The notes below the pieces were generated by a model. The model was given only the letters and a program-made list of their open reading frames with translations, did no database searches and had not been told where the DNA came from. From the NCBI RefSeq assembly GCF_003473545.1, contig NZ_QUCM01000005.1, forward strand, positions 124,001 to 188,000: a DNA stretch of 64,000 nucleotides, read 5' to 3'. Shown here piece by piece: positions 35,798 to 44,390 of the stretch (position 1 is the stretch's first letter; each line of letters starts with the position of its first letter). The stretch comes from Clostridium sp. AM22-11AC (GTDB lineage Bacteria > Bacillota > Clostridia > Lachnospirales > Lachnospiraceae). Both the position numbers and the translations under genes were made by a program.

Positions 35798-36091
35798 ATG
35801 GCAAATGTGATCAGTGACGAGACCATAGAGTATGTAGGCATTCTGGCAAAGCTGGAGCTTTCACCGGAAGAAAAAGAAGAAGCAAAAAAGGATATGGGAA
35901 GAATGCTTGACTATATCGATAAATTAAATGAACTGGATACAACTGGCGTAGAGCCTATGTCCCATGTATTTCCTGTCAATAATGTGTTCCGTGAAGATGT
36001 GGTGACCAACGGGGATGACAGAGATGAGATACTTGCCAATGCACCTGCAAAGAAGGACGGAGCCTTCATGGTGCCTAAGACAGTAGAATAG
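35798..36091 (+). CDS. gatC: Asp-tRNA(Asn)/Glu-tRNA(Gln) amidotransferase subunit C
   Basis: GatC stabilises the GatA-GatB contact in the tRNA-dependent amidotransferase. The 97-residue product has the typical start [20 protein letters not shown] and the C-terminal stretch [17 protein letters not shown] near residue 47. gatA begins 11 bases after its stop. Confidence 0.93.
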   Translation: MANVISDETIEYVGILAKLELSPEEKEEAKKDMGRMLDYIDKLNELDTTGVEPMSHVFPVNNVFREDVVTNGDDRDEILANAPAKKDGAFMVPKTVE

Positions 36092-36102
36092 GAGGCGGCC
36101 AG

Positions 36103-37572
36103 ATGAGTATATTAGATTTAACAGCCCTGGAACTGGGAAAGAAGATAAAGGCCGGAGAGATCACTTCTCCACAGGCCACAGAAGCAGTGATCAAGCAGAT
36201 CAAGGCAGTGGAAGAACAGGTTCATTCTTATGTGACTTTAGACGAAGAAGGAGCCATGAAGCGTGCAAAAGAGGTTCAGGCCCAGATCGAGGCAGGAACA
36301 CTGACAGGTCCACTGGCAGGTGTACCGGCTGCTATTAAGGATAACATGTGTACTAAGGGCATGCGCACTACCTGCAGCTCAAAGATCCTTGAAAATTTTG
36401 TGCCAACTTATACAGCAGAGGCTGTTTTAAACCTGGAAAAAGCAGGAGCCGTTATTCTTGGAAAGACAAACATGGATGAATTTGCTATGGGAAGTACCAC
36501 AGAGACTTCCGCTTATGGCGTGACCCGCAATCCATGGAATACAGAACATGTACCTGGAGGCTCTTCAGGCGGCTCCTGTGCAGCTGTAGCAGCTAATGAG
36601 TGCTTTTATGCATTAGGTTCTGATACAGGCGGTTCTATCCGTCAGCCAAGTTCCTTCTGTGGCGTTACCGGCATTAAACCCACCTACGGAACTGTATCCC
36701 GTTACGGCCTCATCGCCTATGGTTCTTCCCTGGACCAGATCGGACCGGTTGCAAAGGACGTTTCCGATTGTGCAGCGATTCTGGAAGCGATTTCTTCCCA
36801 TGATTTAAAAGACAGCACTTCCATGGCCCGTACAGACTGTGATTTTACCTCTGCATTAAAGGATGATGTAAAGGGAATGAAGATCGGTATCCCGTCAAGC
36901 TATTTTGGTGAAGGGCTGGATGAGGAAGTAAAGGCAGCCATTTTAAAGGCAGCAGATATTTTAAAGGAAAAAGGCGCTATTGTAGAAAACTTTGATTTAG
37001 GTTTGGTAGATTACGCTATTCCTGCTTATTACGTCATTGCTTCTGCAGAAGCAAGCTCCAACCTTTCACGTTTTGACGGTGTAAAATATGGCTACCGCAC
37101 CAAAGAATACGAAGGTCTTCACAACATGTATAAAAAGACACGTTCTGAAGGCTTCGGGCCGGAAGTAAAGCGCCGTATCATGCTTGGCTCTTTCGTATTA
37201 AGCTCCGGTTATTATGACGCTTATTATTTAAAGGCCCTGCGCACCAAGGCTCTGATCAAGAAAGAATTTGATAAAGCTTTTGCAAAATATGACCTGATTC
37301 TGGCTCCTGCATCTCCTGATACAGCACCAAAGCTGGGAGCTTCCTTAAGTGATCCATTAAAAATGTATCTGGGTGATATTTATACGATTTCCGTTAATCT
37401 GGCTGGTCTTCCTGGAATGACCGTTCCATGCGGCATGGACTCTAAGGGTCTTCCGATTGGAATGCAGCTGATCGGTGACTGCTTTAAGGAAAAGAACATT
37501 ATCCGCGCAGGTTATGCATTTGAGTGTACCAGAAAATATGAAATGCCTAAGCTGGCAAAAGTATCTGACTGA
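36103..37572 (+). CDS. gatA: Asp-tRNA(Asn)/Glu-tRNA(Gln) amidotransferase subunit A
   Basis: GatA is the glutaminase that supplies ammonia. It is an amidase-signature enzyme of 489 residues with the Ser-cisSer-Lys triad: Lys in AAIKDNMC near residue 77, the GGSSGGS run near 150 and DTGGSIRQPSSFCG near 173. VPGGSSGGSCAAVAA and KPTYGTVSRYGLIAYGSSLD are highly typical of GatA. TAGGAGG precedes the ATG. It is the middle gene of gatCAB. Confidence 0.96.
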   Translation: MSILDLTALELGKKIKAGEITSPQATEAVIKQIKAVEEQVHSYVTLDEEGAMKRAKEVQAQIEAGTLTGPLAGVPAAIKDNMCTKGMRTTCSSKILENFVPTYTAEAVLNLEKAGAVILGKTNMDEFAMGSTTETSAYGVTRNPWNTEHVPGGSSGGSCAAVAANECFYALGSDTGGSIRQPSSFCGVTGIKPTYGTVSRYGLIAYGSSLDQIGPVAKDVSDCAAILEAISSHDLKDSTSMARTDCDFTSALKDDVKGMKIGIPSSYFGEGLDEEVKAAILKAADILKEKGAIVENFDLGLVDYAIPAYYVIASAEASSNLSRFDGVKYGYRTKEYEGLHNMYKKTRSEGFGPEVKRRIMLGSFVLSSGYYDAYYLKALRTKALIKKEFDKAFAKYDLILAPASPDTAPKLGASLSDPLKMYLGDIYTISVNLAGLPGMTVPCGMDSKGLPIGMQLIGDCFKEKNIIRAGYAFECTRKYEMPKLAKVSD

Positions 37573-37585
37573 GGAGGAGTAAGCC

Positions 37586-39025
37586 ATGAGTAAACAGTAT
37601 GAGACCGTCATCGGTCTGGAAGTCCATGTAGAACTGGCAACAAAGACGAAAATATTCTGCGGCTGCTCTACCGCTTTCGGAGGAGCGCCAAATACCCATA
37701 CATGCCCGGTGTGTACCGGTATGCCCGGTTCTCTGCCTGTATTAAATAAACAGGTGGTAGAATATGCCATGGCAGTAGGTCTGGCTGCAAACTGCCAGAT
37801 CAACCAGTACTGCAAATTTGACCGTAAAAACTATTTTTATCCTGATAACCCACAGAACTACCAGATCTCACAGCTGTACCTGCCTATCTGCCACGATGGC
37901 TGGGTAGAGATCGAAACAGAGTCCGGCGTAAAGAAAAAGATCGGTATCCATGAGATCCATATGGAAGAGGATGCCGGCAAGCTGGTCCATGACGAGTGGG
38001 AAGACTGCTCTTTAGTTGACTACAACCGAAGCGGTGTTCCGCTGATCGAGATCGTTTCTGAGCCGGATATGAGAAGCGCAGAGGAAGTCATCGCATATCT
38101 GGAAAAGCTTCGTCTGATCATCCAGTATCTGGGAGCTTCTGACTGCAAACTTCAGGAAGGTTCCATGCGAGCTGATGTAAACTTATCCGTCCGTGAAGTG
38201 GGCGCACCGGAATTCGGCACTAGAACAGAGATGAAGAACATTAACTCCTTTAAGGCTATTGCACATGCCATTGAAGGAGAAACAAGACGCCAGATCGAGC
38301 TGATCGAAGATGGCAAGAAGGTCATTCAGGAAACAAGACGTTGGGATGACAACAAGGAAAGTTCCAAGGCTATGCGTTCCAAGGAAGATGCACAGGATTA
38401 CCGTTACTTCCCGGATCCGGACCTGACACCCGTTGTGATCAGTGATGAGTGGATCGCCCGGATCAAGGCGGCACAGCCAGAGCTTCGTACCGAGAAAATG
38501 GCTCGTTATATCAGCGAATTCGGCCTGCCTCAGTATGACGCGGAGATCCTTACAAACTCCAAGCATATGGCAGATGTATTTGAGGAGACCGTAAAGCTTT
38601 GCGGAAAGCCAAAAGATGCATCTAACTGGCTGATGGTAGAAGCCATGCGTTTACTGAAGGAACATGAAATGGATCCGGATGATATGGGCTTTTCACCTGC
38701 AAACCTGGCAAAGCTGATCCAGATGGTAGCAGCAGGCGAGATCAACCGTACAGTAGCAAAGACCGTATTTGAAGAGATCTTTGAGCATAATGTGGATCCG
38801 GCTGTTTATGTTGAAGAAAAGGGCTTAAAGGTAGTAAATGATGAAGGCGCCTTAAAGACCACCATTGAAGGCATTCTGGCGGCAAATCCGCAGTCCGTAG
38901 CCGATTATAAGGGCGGAAAAGAAAAAGCTATAGGCTTTTTGGTAGGACAGACTATGAAGGCTATGAAGGGCAAGGCAGACCCTGGAATGGTAAATAAGCT
39001 GTTAAAGGAGCTGTTAGCGCAGTAA
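37586..39025 (+). CDS. gatB: Asp-tRNA(Asn)/Glu-tRNA(Gln) amidotransferase subunit B
   Basis: GatB activates the mischarged aminoacyl end with ATP and amidates it. The 479-residue product has the cradle-domain motifs YETVIGLEVHVELATKTKIF, zinc-site-like CGCSTAFGGAPNTHTCPVC near residue 29, DYNRSGVPLIEIVSEPD near 145 and RTEMKNINSF near 210. The YqeY-like tail covers roughly 330-479. GAGGAGGAG stands before the ATG. Confidence 0.96.
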   Translation: MSKQYETVIGLEVHVELATKTKIFCGCSTAFGGAPNTHTCPVCTGMPGSLPVLNKQVVEYAMAVGLAANCQINQYCKFDRKNYFYPDNPQNYQISQLYLPICHDGWVEIETESGVKKKIGIHEIHMEEDAGKLVHDEWEDCSLVDYNRSGVPLIEIVSEPDMRSAEEVIAYLEKLRLIIQYLGASDCKLQEGSMRADVNLSVREVGAPEFGTRTEMKNINSFKAIAHAIEGETRRQIELIEDGKKVIQETRRWDDNKESSKAMRSKEDAQDYRYFPDPDLTPVVISDEWIARIKAAQPELRTEKMARYISEFGLPQYDAEILTNSKHMADVFEETVKLCGKPKDASNWLMVEAMRLLKEHEMDPDDMGFSPANLAKLIQMVAAGEINRTVAKTVFEEIFEHNVDPAVYVEEKGLKVVNDEGALKTTIEGILAANPQSVADYKGGKEKAIGFLVGQTMKAMKGKADPGMVNKLLKELLAQ

Positions 39026-39050
39026 AAACTGAAAATCAGTTTGCACAGTC

Positions 39051-39076
39051 AAATTCCCCGGTTTACCGGGAAATTT
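39051..39076 (+). terminator. Hairpin after gatB, possible terminator
   Basis: AAATTCCCCGG and CCGGGAAATTT form an 11-bp stem (one bulge) around TTTA. The following T content is weak, so termination may be partial. Confidence 0.55.
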
Positions 39077-39152
39077 ACTGAGCTATAAGTAAAAATATAT
39101 GCGGTGTATTTAAACATAAGCAAAGCTTTTGACTTCATAAGGAAATTTTGTG

Positions 39153-39181
39153 TTGACGGAATAAATACTTTGGTGTATATT
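39153..39181 (+). promoter_or_regulatory. Sigma-A promoter for the aminotransferase gene
   Basis: TTGACG (39153-39158) and TATATT (39176-39181) are spaced by 17 bases. The start codon follows 75 bases downstream. Confidence 0.7.
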
Positions 39182-39256
39182 TTATAGCAATGAAAGAAAA
39201 TGTGTTTATGGCACTGACATATGTCTGCCTTAAGAACACATATAGAGGAGGAAATT

Positions 39257-40546
39257 ATGAAGCCGTATGCAGAGATGACCAAAGAAGAACTGGTAGCCCT
39301 TCGCAAAGACCTGAAGGCAAAGTATCACGATTTTCAGACAAAAGATCTGAGACTGGATATGTCCAGAGGTAAGCCAAGCGCAGATCAGCTGGATCTGTCC
39401 ATGGGCATGATGGACGTGCTCAGCAGTGATGATGACCTGACCTGTGAAGATGGTACAGACTGCCGTAACTACGGAGTGCTTACCGGTATTGATGAAGCAA
39501 AGGAACTTCTGGCAGATATGATGGAGGTTAATCCTTCTACCATTATCATTTATGGAAACTCCAGCTTAAACGTTATGTATGATACGGTTTCAAGAGCCAT
39601 GACCCACGGAATTATGGGAAATACTCCATGGTGCAAGCAGGATAAGATCAAATTCCTCTGCCCGGTTCCTGGCTATGACCGCCACTTTGGAATTACCGAG
39701 TATTTTGGCATTGAGATGATCAATGTTCCTATGACTCCAGAAGGTCCTGATATGGATATGGTAGAGGAACTGGTTTCCACTGATCCTGCCATCAAAGGTA
39801 TCTGGTGCGTTCCGAAGTATTCCAACCCACAGGGATATTCCTACTCTGATGAAACAGTACGCCGTTTTGCAAGACTGGAACCGGCTGCACCTGATTTCCG
39901 TATTTTCTGGGATAATGCATACGGCATCCATCACCTGTATGACCATGACCAGGATCATCTGATCGAGATCCTTGCAGAGTGCAAGAGAGCCGGAAATCCA
40001 GACCTGGTTTACAAATTTGCATCTACTTCCAAGATCAGTTTCCCAGGTTCCGGTATTGCAGCCATTGCTACTTCCCACAACAACCTGGAAGACATCAAGG
40101 CTCAGTTAAAGCACCAGACCATCGGCCATGACAAAGTAAACCAGCTGCGTCATGTACGTTTCTTCAAGGATATTCACGGAATGGTAGAGCATATGAGAAA
40201 ACATGCCGATATCATCCGTCCGAAGTTTGAAGCTGTAGAAGAGATTCTGGAAAGAGAGCTGGGCGGTCTTGGTATCGGCGAGTGGACTAAGCCAAAGGGC
40301 GGTTACTTTATTGCTTTTGATTCCTTAGATGGCTGTGCAAAAGATATTGTAGCAAAATGCAAGAAAGCAGGTGTTGTTATGACCTCTGCCGGAGCAACCT
40401 ATCCATACGGAAAAGATCCTCATGATAGCAATATCCGTATTGCACCAACCTATCCTCCTCTGGGCGATTTGATTGTGGCTACAGAGCTGTTTGCACTGTG
40501 CGTAAAGCTTTCCAGTGTTGAGAAGCTGTTAAAGGGAATGGAGTAA
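39257..40546 (+). CDS. Aspartate aminotransferase, MocR-like subgroup Ic
   Basis: This is a fold-type I PLP aminotransferase of 429 residues. It fits the Asp_aminotransf (PF12897-type) group: SRGKPSADQLDLSMGM near residue 38, NYGVLTGIDEAKELLADMM near 71, YGNSSLNVMYD near 100 and the PLP lysine in FASTSKISFPGSGIA near 259. NIRIAPTYPPL near 395 carries the substrate Arg. It would make aspartate from oxaloacetate, the substrate for the synthetase just upstream. ATG 39257 has GAGGAGG five bases before it; the ATG at 39221 lacks a comparable site. Confidence 0.88.
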   Translation: MKPYAEMTKEELVALRKDLKAKYHDFQTKDLRLDMSRGKPSADQLDLSMGMMDVLSSDDDLTCEDGTDCRNYGVLTGIDEAKELLADMMEVNPSTIIIYGNSSLNVMYDTVSRAMTHGIMGNTPWCKQDKIKFLCPVPGYDRHFGITEYFGIEMINVPMTPEGPDMDMVEELVSTDPAIKGIWCVPKYSNPQGYSYSDETVRRFARLEPAAPDFRIFWDNAYGIHHLYDHDQDHLIEILAECKRAGNPDLVYKFASTSKISFPGSGIAAIATSHNNLEDIKAQLKHQTIGHDKVNQLRHVRFFKDIHGMVEHMRKHADIIRPKFEAVEEILERELGGLGIGEWTKPKGGYFIAFDSLDGCAKDIVAKCKKAGVVMTSAGATYPYGKDPHDSNIRIAPTYPPLGDLIVATELFALCVKLSSVEKLLKGME

Positions 40547-40548
40547 AC

Positions 40549-40713
40549 CTAGTACATCGTTTTCAAAATAACTATACCACTCACTTGTCTGCGGATCTGA
40601 TTGCACAGGCCTAAAAGCCTCAGCGTAGCCCGCTACGCCTGCGTTTTTAGACCTGCACACTCAAATCCGCATCCTACGTGATTAGTACAGTTATTTACGA
40701 AACGATGTACTAG
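40549..40713. repeat. 165-bp near-perfect palindromic element
   Basis: The element begins and ends with CTAGTACATCGTTT / AAACGATGTACTAG and folds about its centre GCGTAGC-CC-GCTACGC (40623-40638). The arms remain complementary over most of their length, with scattered mismatches. It has no coding capacity. This size and structure fit a MITE or large palindromic repeat inserted right after the aminotransferase stop codon. Confidence 0.85.
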
Positions 40714-40764
40714 TTATCTATTGATTTTTAATCAGTATTTTGGTCTAGTTTTACTAGAGATATA

Positions 40765-40943
40765 GTATACTATATCGGGTGGGCTAACACCTGATCATTC
40801 AGGTAGAGATACTGGGAGAATGATTCAATCCGAAATATAGATCAGACGAATGAGCTGATGGTTGGCGGACAACGAAAAAATTAGCCATAAAGAAGAGAGT
40901 ACATTTACGCTGCGGTGTATCGGCCCTCTTCTTTATTTTTTCT
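40765..40943 (+). ncRNA. Candidate structured RNA with terminator, class unknown
   Basis: A TATACT -10-like box at 40766-40771 precedes a compact folded region. GGCTAA (40782-40787) pairs with TTAGCC (40881-40886) and encloses the hairpin ACCTGA-TCAT-TCAGGT (40789-40804), ATCAG/CTGAT (40850-40859 region) and GTTG/CAAC (40861-40873). A strong terminator stem, AAAGAAGAGAG with CCTCTTCTTT then ATTTTTTC, ends it at about 40942. I cannot match it to a known riboswitch class. It could be a small RNA or an attenuator for the nitroreductase gene 240 bases downstream. Confidence 0.55.
40889..40942 (+). terminator. Terminator of the candidate structured RNA
   Basis: AAAGAAGAGAG and CCTCTTCTTT pair across a 25-base loop and are followed by ATTTTTTC. 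From here to 41163 I see only a TATAAT box near 41138 that may serve the nitroreductase gene. Confidence 0.75.
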
Positions 40944-41184
40944 TTTATGGTGGGGGAATGATAAACATATGAATATGTGGCTAAAAAAGTTCCGCTAAAT
41001 AAATTTAATTTTCCAGAAAACTTAAAAAATAAGATAAGTTTAGAAGAATATCGGTCAAAATAAGGGCAGTATTCCAGAATGAAAAACTCCACAATTTCTG
41101 TCTCTCTATTTTGGGAACATTTCCCGCGTTCATTTGCTATAATAATCTTAAATAAAATAAGAGATGGAAGAGAGGCAGACCATT

Positions 41185-41712
41185 ATGAATAAAGAAATGT
41201 TAGAAGCAATGAAAAACAGAAGATCCATCCGCAGTTACAGAAAAGATCTTATGATACAGGAAGATGTACTTCAGGAGATATTAAAGACTGCTACCTATGC
41301 GCCTACAGGTGGAGGAAGACAGTCCCCGGTGATCATTGCGATCAAGGATAAAGAAATGCGGGATCATATTTCAAAGCTGAATGCCCAGATCATGGGAGAC
41401 AAAGACGCAGATCCATTTTATGGAGCTCCTGTGATCGCCCTTGTTTTAGCAGATGGCAGCCGCAGCACCTGGGTAGAAGATGGGACCAATGTGCTCTGTT
41501 ATCTGATGCTTGCAGCAAAAGCCTGTGGTGTTTCCAGTGTCTGGGTACACAGAGAAAAAGAGATTTTTGAAAGTGAAGAAGGAAAGAAACTTTTAAAACA
41601 GTGGGGACTTTCTGAAAATTTAAAAGGTGTAGGTGCGGTTGCTCTTGGATATAGTACAGGCGAGGAGCCCCAGGCAGCTCCCCGCAAAGAGGATTATATC
41701 CTGGAAATTTAA
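41185..41712 (+). CDS. Nitroreductase-family FMN protein
   Basis: The 175-residue product has the nitroreductase FMN-binding start MKNRRSIRSYRKD and the segment ATYAPTGGGRQSPVII near residue 37, then AAKACGVSSVWVHREKE and GVGAVALGYSTGEEPQAAPR at the C terminus. It likely reduces quinones or nitro compounds using NAD(P)H, with the natural substrate unknown. ATG 41185 is preferred over 41164 because the GGAAGAGAGG in front of it fits a ribosome binding site. The gene is convergent with the pucR-like gene, 20 bases apart. Confidence 0.85.
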   Translation: MNKEMLEAMKNRRSIRSYRKDLMIQEDVLQEILKTATYAPTGGGRQSPVIIAIKDKEMRDHISKLNAQIMGDKDADPFYGAPVIALVLADGSRSTWVEDGTNVLCYLMLAAKACGVSSVWVHREKEIFESEEGKKLLKQWGLSENLKGVGAVALGYSTGEEPQAAPRKEDYILEI

Positions 41713-41732
41713 TCAGCCTGACCTGATGACTA

Positions 41733-43334
41733 TTAAAATCTGACTTTCACTTTATACAGATATATTGCCGCCTCCAGCAGGAAATGATCTTTCCTGTCAT
41801 GGAGGTCTTTTTTTGTGATCTCCTGGATATTTTTGATCCGGTAGGCGATGGTGTTATAATGTGTAAACATTTCTTCTGATATTCTTTTTACATTTCCGGC
41901 GTATTCAAAATAATAATCCAGTGTTTTTATAAGATCCGAATGCTTTTGATGGTCATTTTCAATCAATGGCCCCAGTATTTCCTGTACAAACTGGCTGGTT
42001 TCTTTTTCCGGGTCAGCAGCATAGAGAAGGCGCAGAAGACCAAGATCTTCAAAACCAAAGACAGTCTGTTCATTGATCATTGCGGTACGCAGGGCAGTAC
42101 GGGCCTCCGTGTCACTTTGGATGATCCCGCGGATGCCGGGATGAGGACGGCCGCATCCTGCACACAGATGCAGATCCGGATATTCAAGGGACAGAGAGGA
42201 TATAAGCTTTGGAACATGGCGGGCCAGCTGTTCTAACTCAGAACTGGTGGCAGGGGCATTTAACAGGATCAGATAATCATCAGAAGCGGGAACGATCCGT
42301 ACGTCCAGTCCCAATTTGGAAAAAACAGACCGTATATTGCCCATAAGAAGGGTATGCTGGAAGTTTTTCCTGTACTGGTTTTTCTCTTCCGGATTCTGGG
42401 TCTTTAAACGCAGGATCAGGTGGTCATCAGAAAGGTTCAGATGGAATTCATCTGCCCGGGTCTGTTCTAACTGGTGGTCTACGATCGGATCTGACAGAAG
42501 ATGGAGCAGGAAGCTGGCAAAAAGAGAATCACCCCGTTCCCGGATGCTCTGCTCCCGTGTGATCTCTAAGGGGATCGCAGACAGAACCTGGGATAAAAGC
42601 TCTGGTGAAAGGGCCGGTGACTGAGCCGGATCATAAATATAGAGACAGCCATAGGAATGTTCACCCAGAGTCAGATCATGAGAAACGGACATGTGGATAA
42701 ACTGATTGATCATCTGGGTCTCAGAGTCAGCCTTAAAAATGGAACGGTCTTCTTCCTTCAGACAGATACTGTGACGGCTGTTTACGCTGTCTACAATCAG
42801 GATACTGCCGCCAGTCAGTTTTGAGATCATAGAAGCTATTTCATCCAGATCAGCACCTTCTGTAATAGTCTGTGTCAGCATCTGGTTTACAGAAAGGGTA
42901 TTCTGCAAAAGAGCAGTCCTTCGCCTTGTAAGCTCATTGGAAAGTACCTTGGTAATATGGGAAAACTGCATATCAGGTGGAAGGACGATAAGAGGAAAAT
43001 CTGCTTTATCTGCCTGTTCTATCATAAAAGCAGGAACCACATTGTTTAAATACTGGGAAGGTTTGATACAGAATGCAGCCATCTGATTGCGTACCAGGTT
43101 TGGGATATACGCAGCCAGGGCAGCCGGATCTTTGTAAACGGAAAAGCAGGTGGAGATCATCAGTTCACCAGGAGAAATCCACTGTGCATAGTCCGGATTG
43201 TCGCTGAGGTTGATACCGGAAACAATACGGTCAAGTCCCCCTTTGCCGGCAGCAACGTAGCTGGTGGAAAAAATAGGAAGTTTTAAAAGTTCCTCTACAG
43301 TTGGGTAATAGGATTCTTCAATATAATTTATCAT
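41733..43334 (-). CDS. PucR-family transcriptional regulator
   Basis: PucR proteins activate purine and other nitrogen-source catabolism. The 533-residue product has an N-terminal PucR domain (YPTVEELLKLPIF start, about 1-125), a central GGDEF-like non-catalytic region, and the C-terminal PucR helix-turn-helix (KTLDYYFEYAGNVKRISEEM, then HYNTIAYRIKNIQEIT, about 460-510). An ATG at 43334 is chosen because GGGGG lies eight bases upstream; an in-frame GTG sits at 43343. It faces the ureide-type gene cluster across a 183-base divergent region and is its likely regulator. Confidence 0.88.
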   Translation of the reverse strand: MINYIEESYYPTVEELLKLPIFSTSYVAAGKGGLDRIVSGINLSDNPDYAQWISPGELMISTCFSVYKDPAALAAYIPNLVRNQMAAFCIKPSQYLNNVVPAFMIEQADKADFPLIVLPPDMQFSHITKVLSNELTRRRTALLQNTLSVNQMLTQTITEGADLDEIASMISKLTGGSILIVDSVNSRHSICLKEEDRSIFKADSETQMINQFIHMSVSHDLTLGEHSYGCLYIYDPAQSPALSPELLSQVLSAIPLEITREQSIRERGDSLFASFLLHLLSDPIVDHQLEQTRADEFHLNLSDDHLILRLKTQNPEEKNQYRKNFQHTLLMGNIRSVFSKLGLDVRIVPASDDYLILLNAPATSSELEQLARHVPKLISSLSLEYPDLHLCAGCGRPHPGIRGIIQSDTEARTALRTAMINEQTVFGFEDLGLLRLLYAADPEKETSQFVQEILGPLIENDHQKHSDLIKTLDYYFEYAGNVKRISEEMFTHYNTIAYRIKNIQEITKKDLHDRKDHFLLEAAIYLYKVKVRF

Positions 43335-43517
43335 AACGTACACCCCCGAAAAATATGATCTGCAACGCTTACCAAAATTATAGAGTTTTTATTGTGAACA
43401 GTCAACATAGAAAATGAGAAAAACGGTGATTATAATATAAAACATAACAAAGATAAACGCAAACAATGAAAACGGCTTTGTTGATATTCATTAAATGATG
43501 GAAAGGAAGAGATCAAG

Positions 43518-44390
43518 GTGAAGGTACAGATCAGGATATGCAGACATCTGTATAACATGCTGAAAGAAGCACCTGTAAAGGGAATGTTACATTCCTGTTT
43601 TCGCAGTTCCATGAATATGGTGTGCCAGTATGGAATGATCACATTTCTTGCAAAAGGAAAAAGCCTTCAGCCTTTTTCTATCTGTCTTGAATGGAACGGA
43701 GATTTTAAATTAATAGAAGAAATGCTCCGTTTGAGAGGAACAGAGCTGCAGTTAAGTGATCAGGGACTCTGGATCGGGAATTTTCAGTTATTTGAATTTG
43801 AAATAACACAGATTCTGGATCTAAAAAAAAGTCAGACAGAAACCTTAAAGCCCGGAGCAGCAAACTTTATCCGCAGTTTCCTGGAACATCAGGAAGATAA
43901 AGGAATCCATAGGCTGATCGAAGGCAGAAAAGAGGAAGTGTTTTCCTCATTTCTGGCTCCAAGGATTGAGGCTTTCCGCCAGGCAGTCCAGGAAGGAAAC
44001 ATGGGATCTGCGGTGCTCACAGCAGAACAGATGGCCGGATGCGGGCCGGGACTTACGCCTTCGTCTGATGATTTCCTTTGCGGATATGTGGCATCCTGGC
44101 CGGATGAAAAACCATGGAAGGGCTTTTTAAAAGAGATTACAAATGCAGCAGCGTTAAAAACCAATGATATCAGCGGATCTTTGTTGAAACATGCAGGAGA
44201 AAATATGTTTTCAGAAGATATTTTACAGCTTTTAAAAGGATTTGAAAGCTGTGATCCGGCACTGATACGTACAGCATTAAAGCGGGTATCCAGTTTTGGA
44301 AGCAGCTCAGGCTGTGATTTTCTCACCGGCATGTATTATGGTGTAATCGACAGTAATAAGATGGGAGGAAACAGATGTGGTAAAGCTTGA
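43518..44390 (+). CDS. DUF2877-family protein, AllH (YlbF)-like subunit
   Basis: DUF2877 proteins such as Escherichia coli YlbF (AllH) form part of the FdrA-containing carbamoyltransferase. The 290-residue product contains the family stretch MAGCGPGLTPSSDDFLCGYV near residue 173 and FGSSSGCDFLTGMYYG at the C terminus. The start is GTG with GGAAGAG upstream. Its end overlaps the fdrA-like start by 14 bases, so the two are translationally coupled. The role as a carbamoyltransferase subunit is inferred from the E. coli set. Confidence 0.75.
   Translation: MKVQIRICRHLYNMLKEAPVKGMLHSCFRSSMNMVCQYGMITFLAKGKSLQPFSICLEWNGDFKLIEEMLRLRGTELQLSDQGLWIGNFQLFEFEITQILDLKKSQTETLKPGAANFIRSFLEHQEDKGIHRLIEGRKEEVFSSFLAPRIEAFRQAVQEGNMGSAVLTAEQMAGCGPGLTPSSDDFLCGYVASWPDEKPWKGFLKEITNAAALKTNDISGSLLKHAGENMFSEDILQLLKGFESCDPALIRTALKRVSSFGSSSGCDFLTGMYYGVIDSNKMGGNRCGKA

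Noticed and set aside
40799..41092. 97-codon open frame on the - strand
   Set aside because: It crosses the candidate structured RNA and its terminator, with no ribosome binding site and an unconvincing protein composition.
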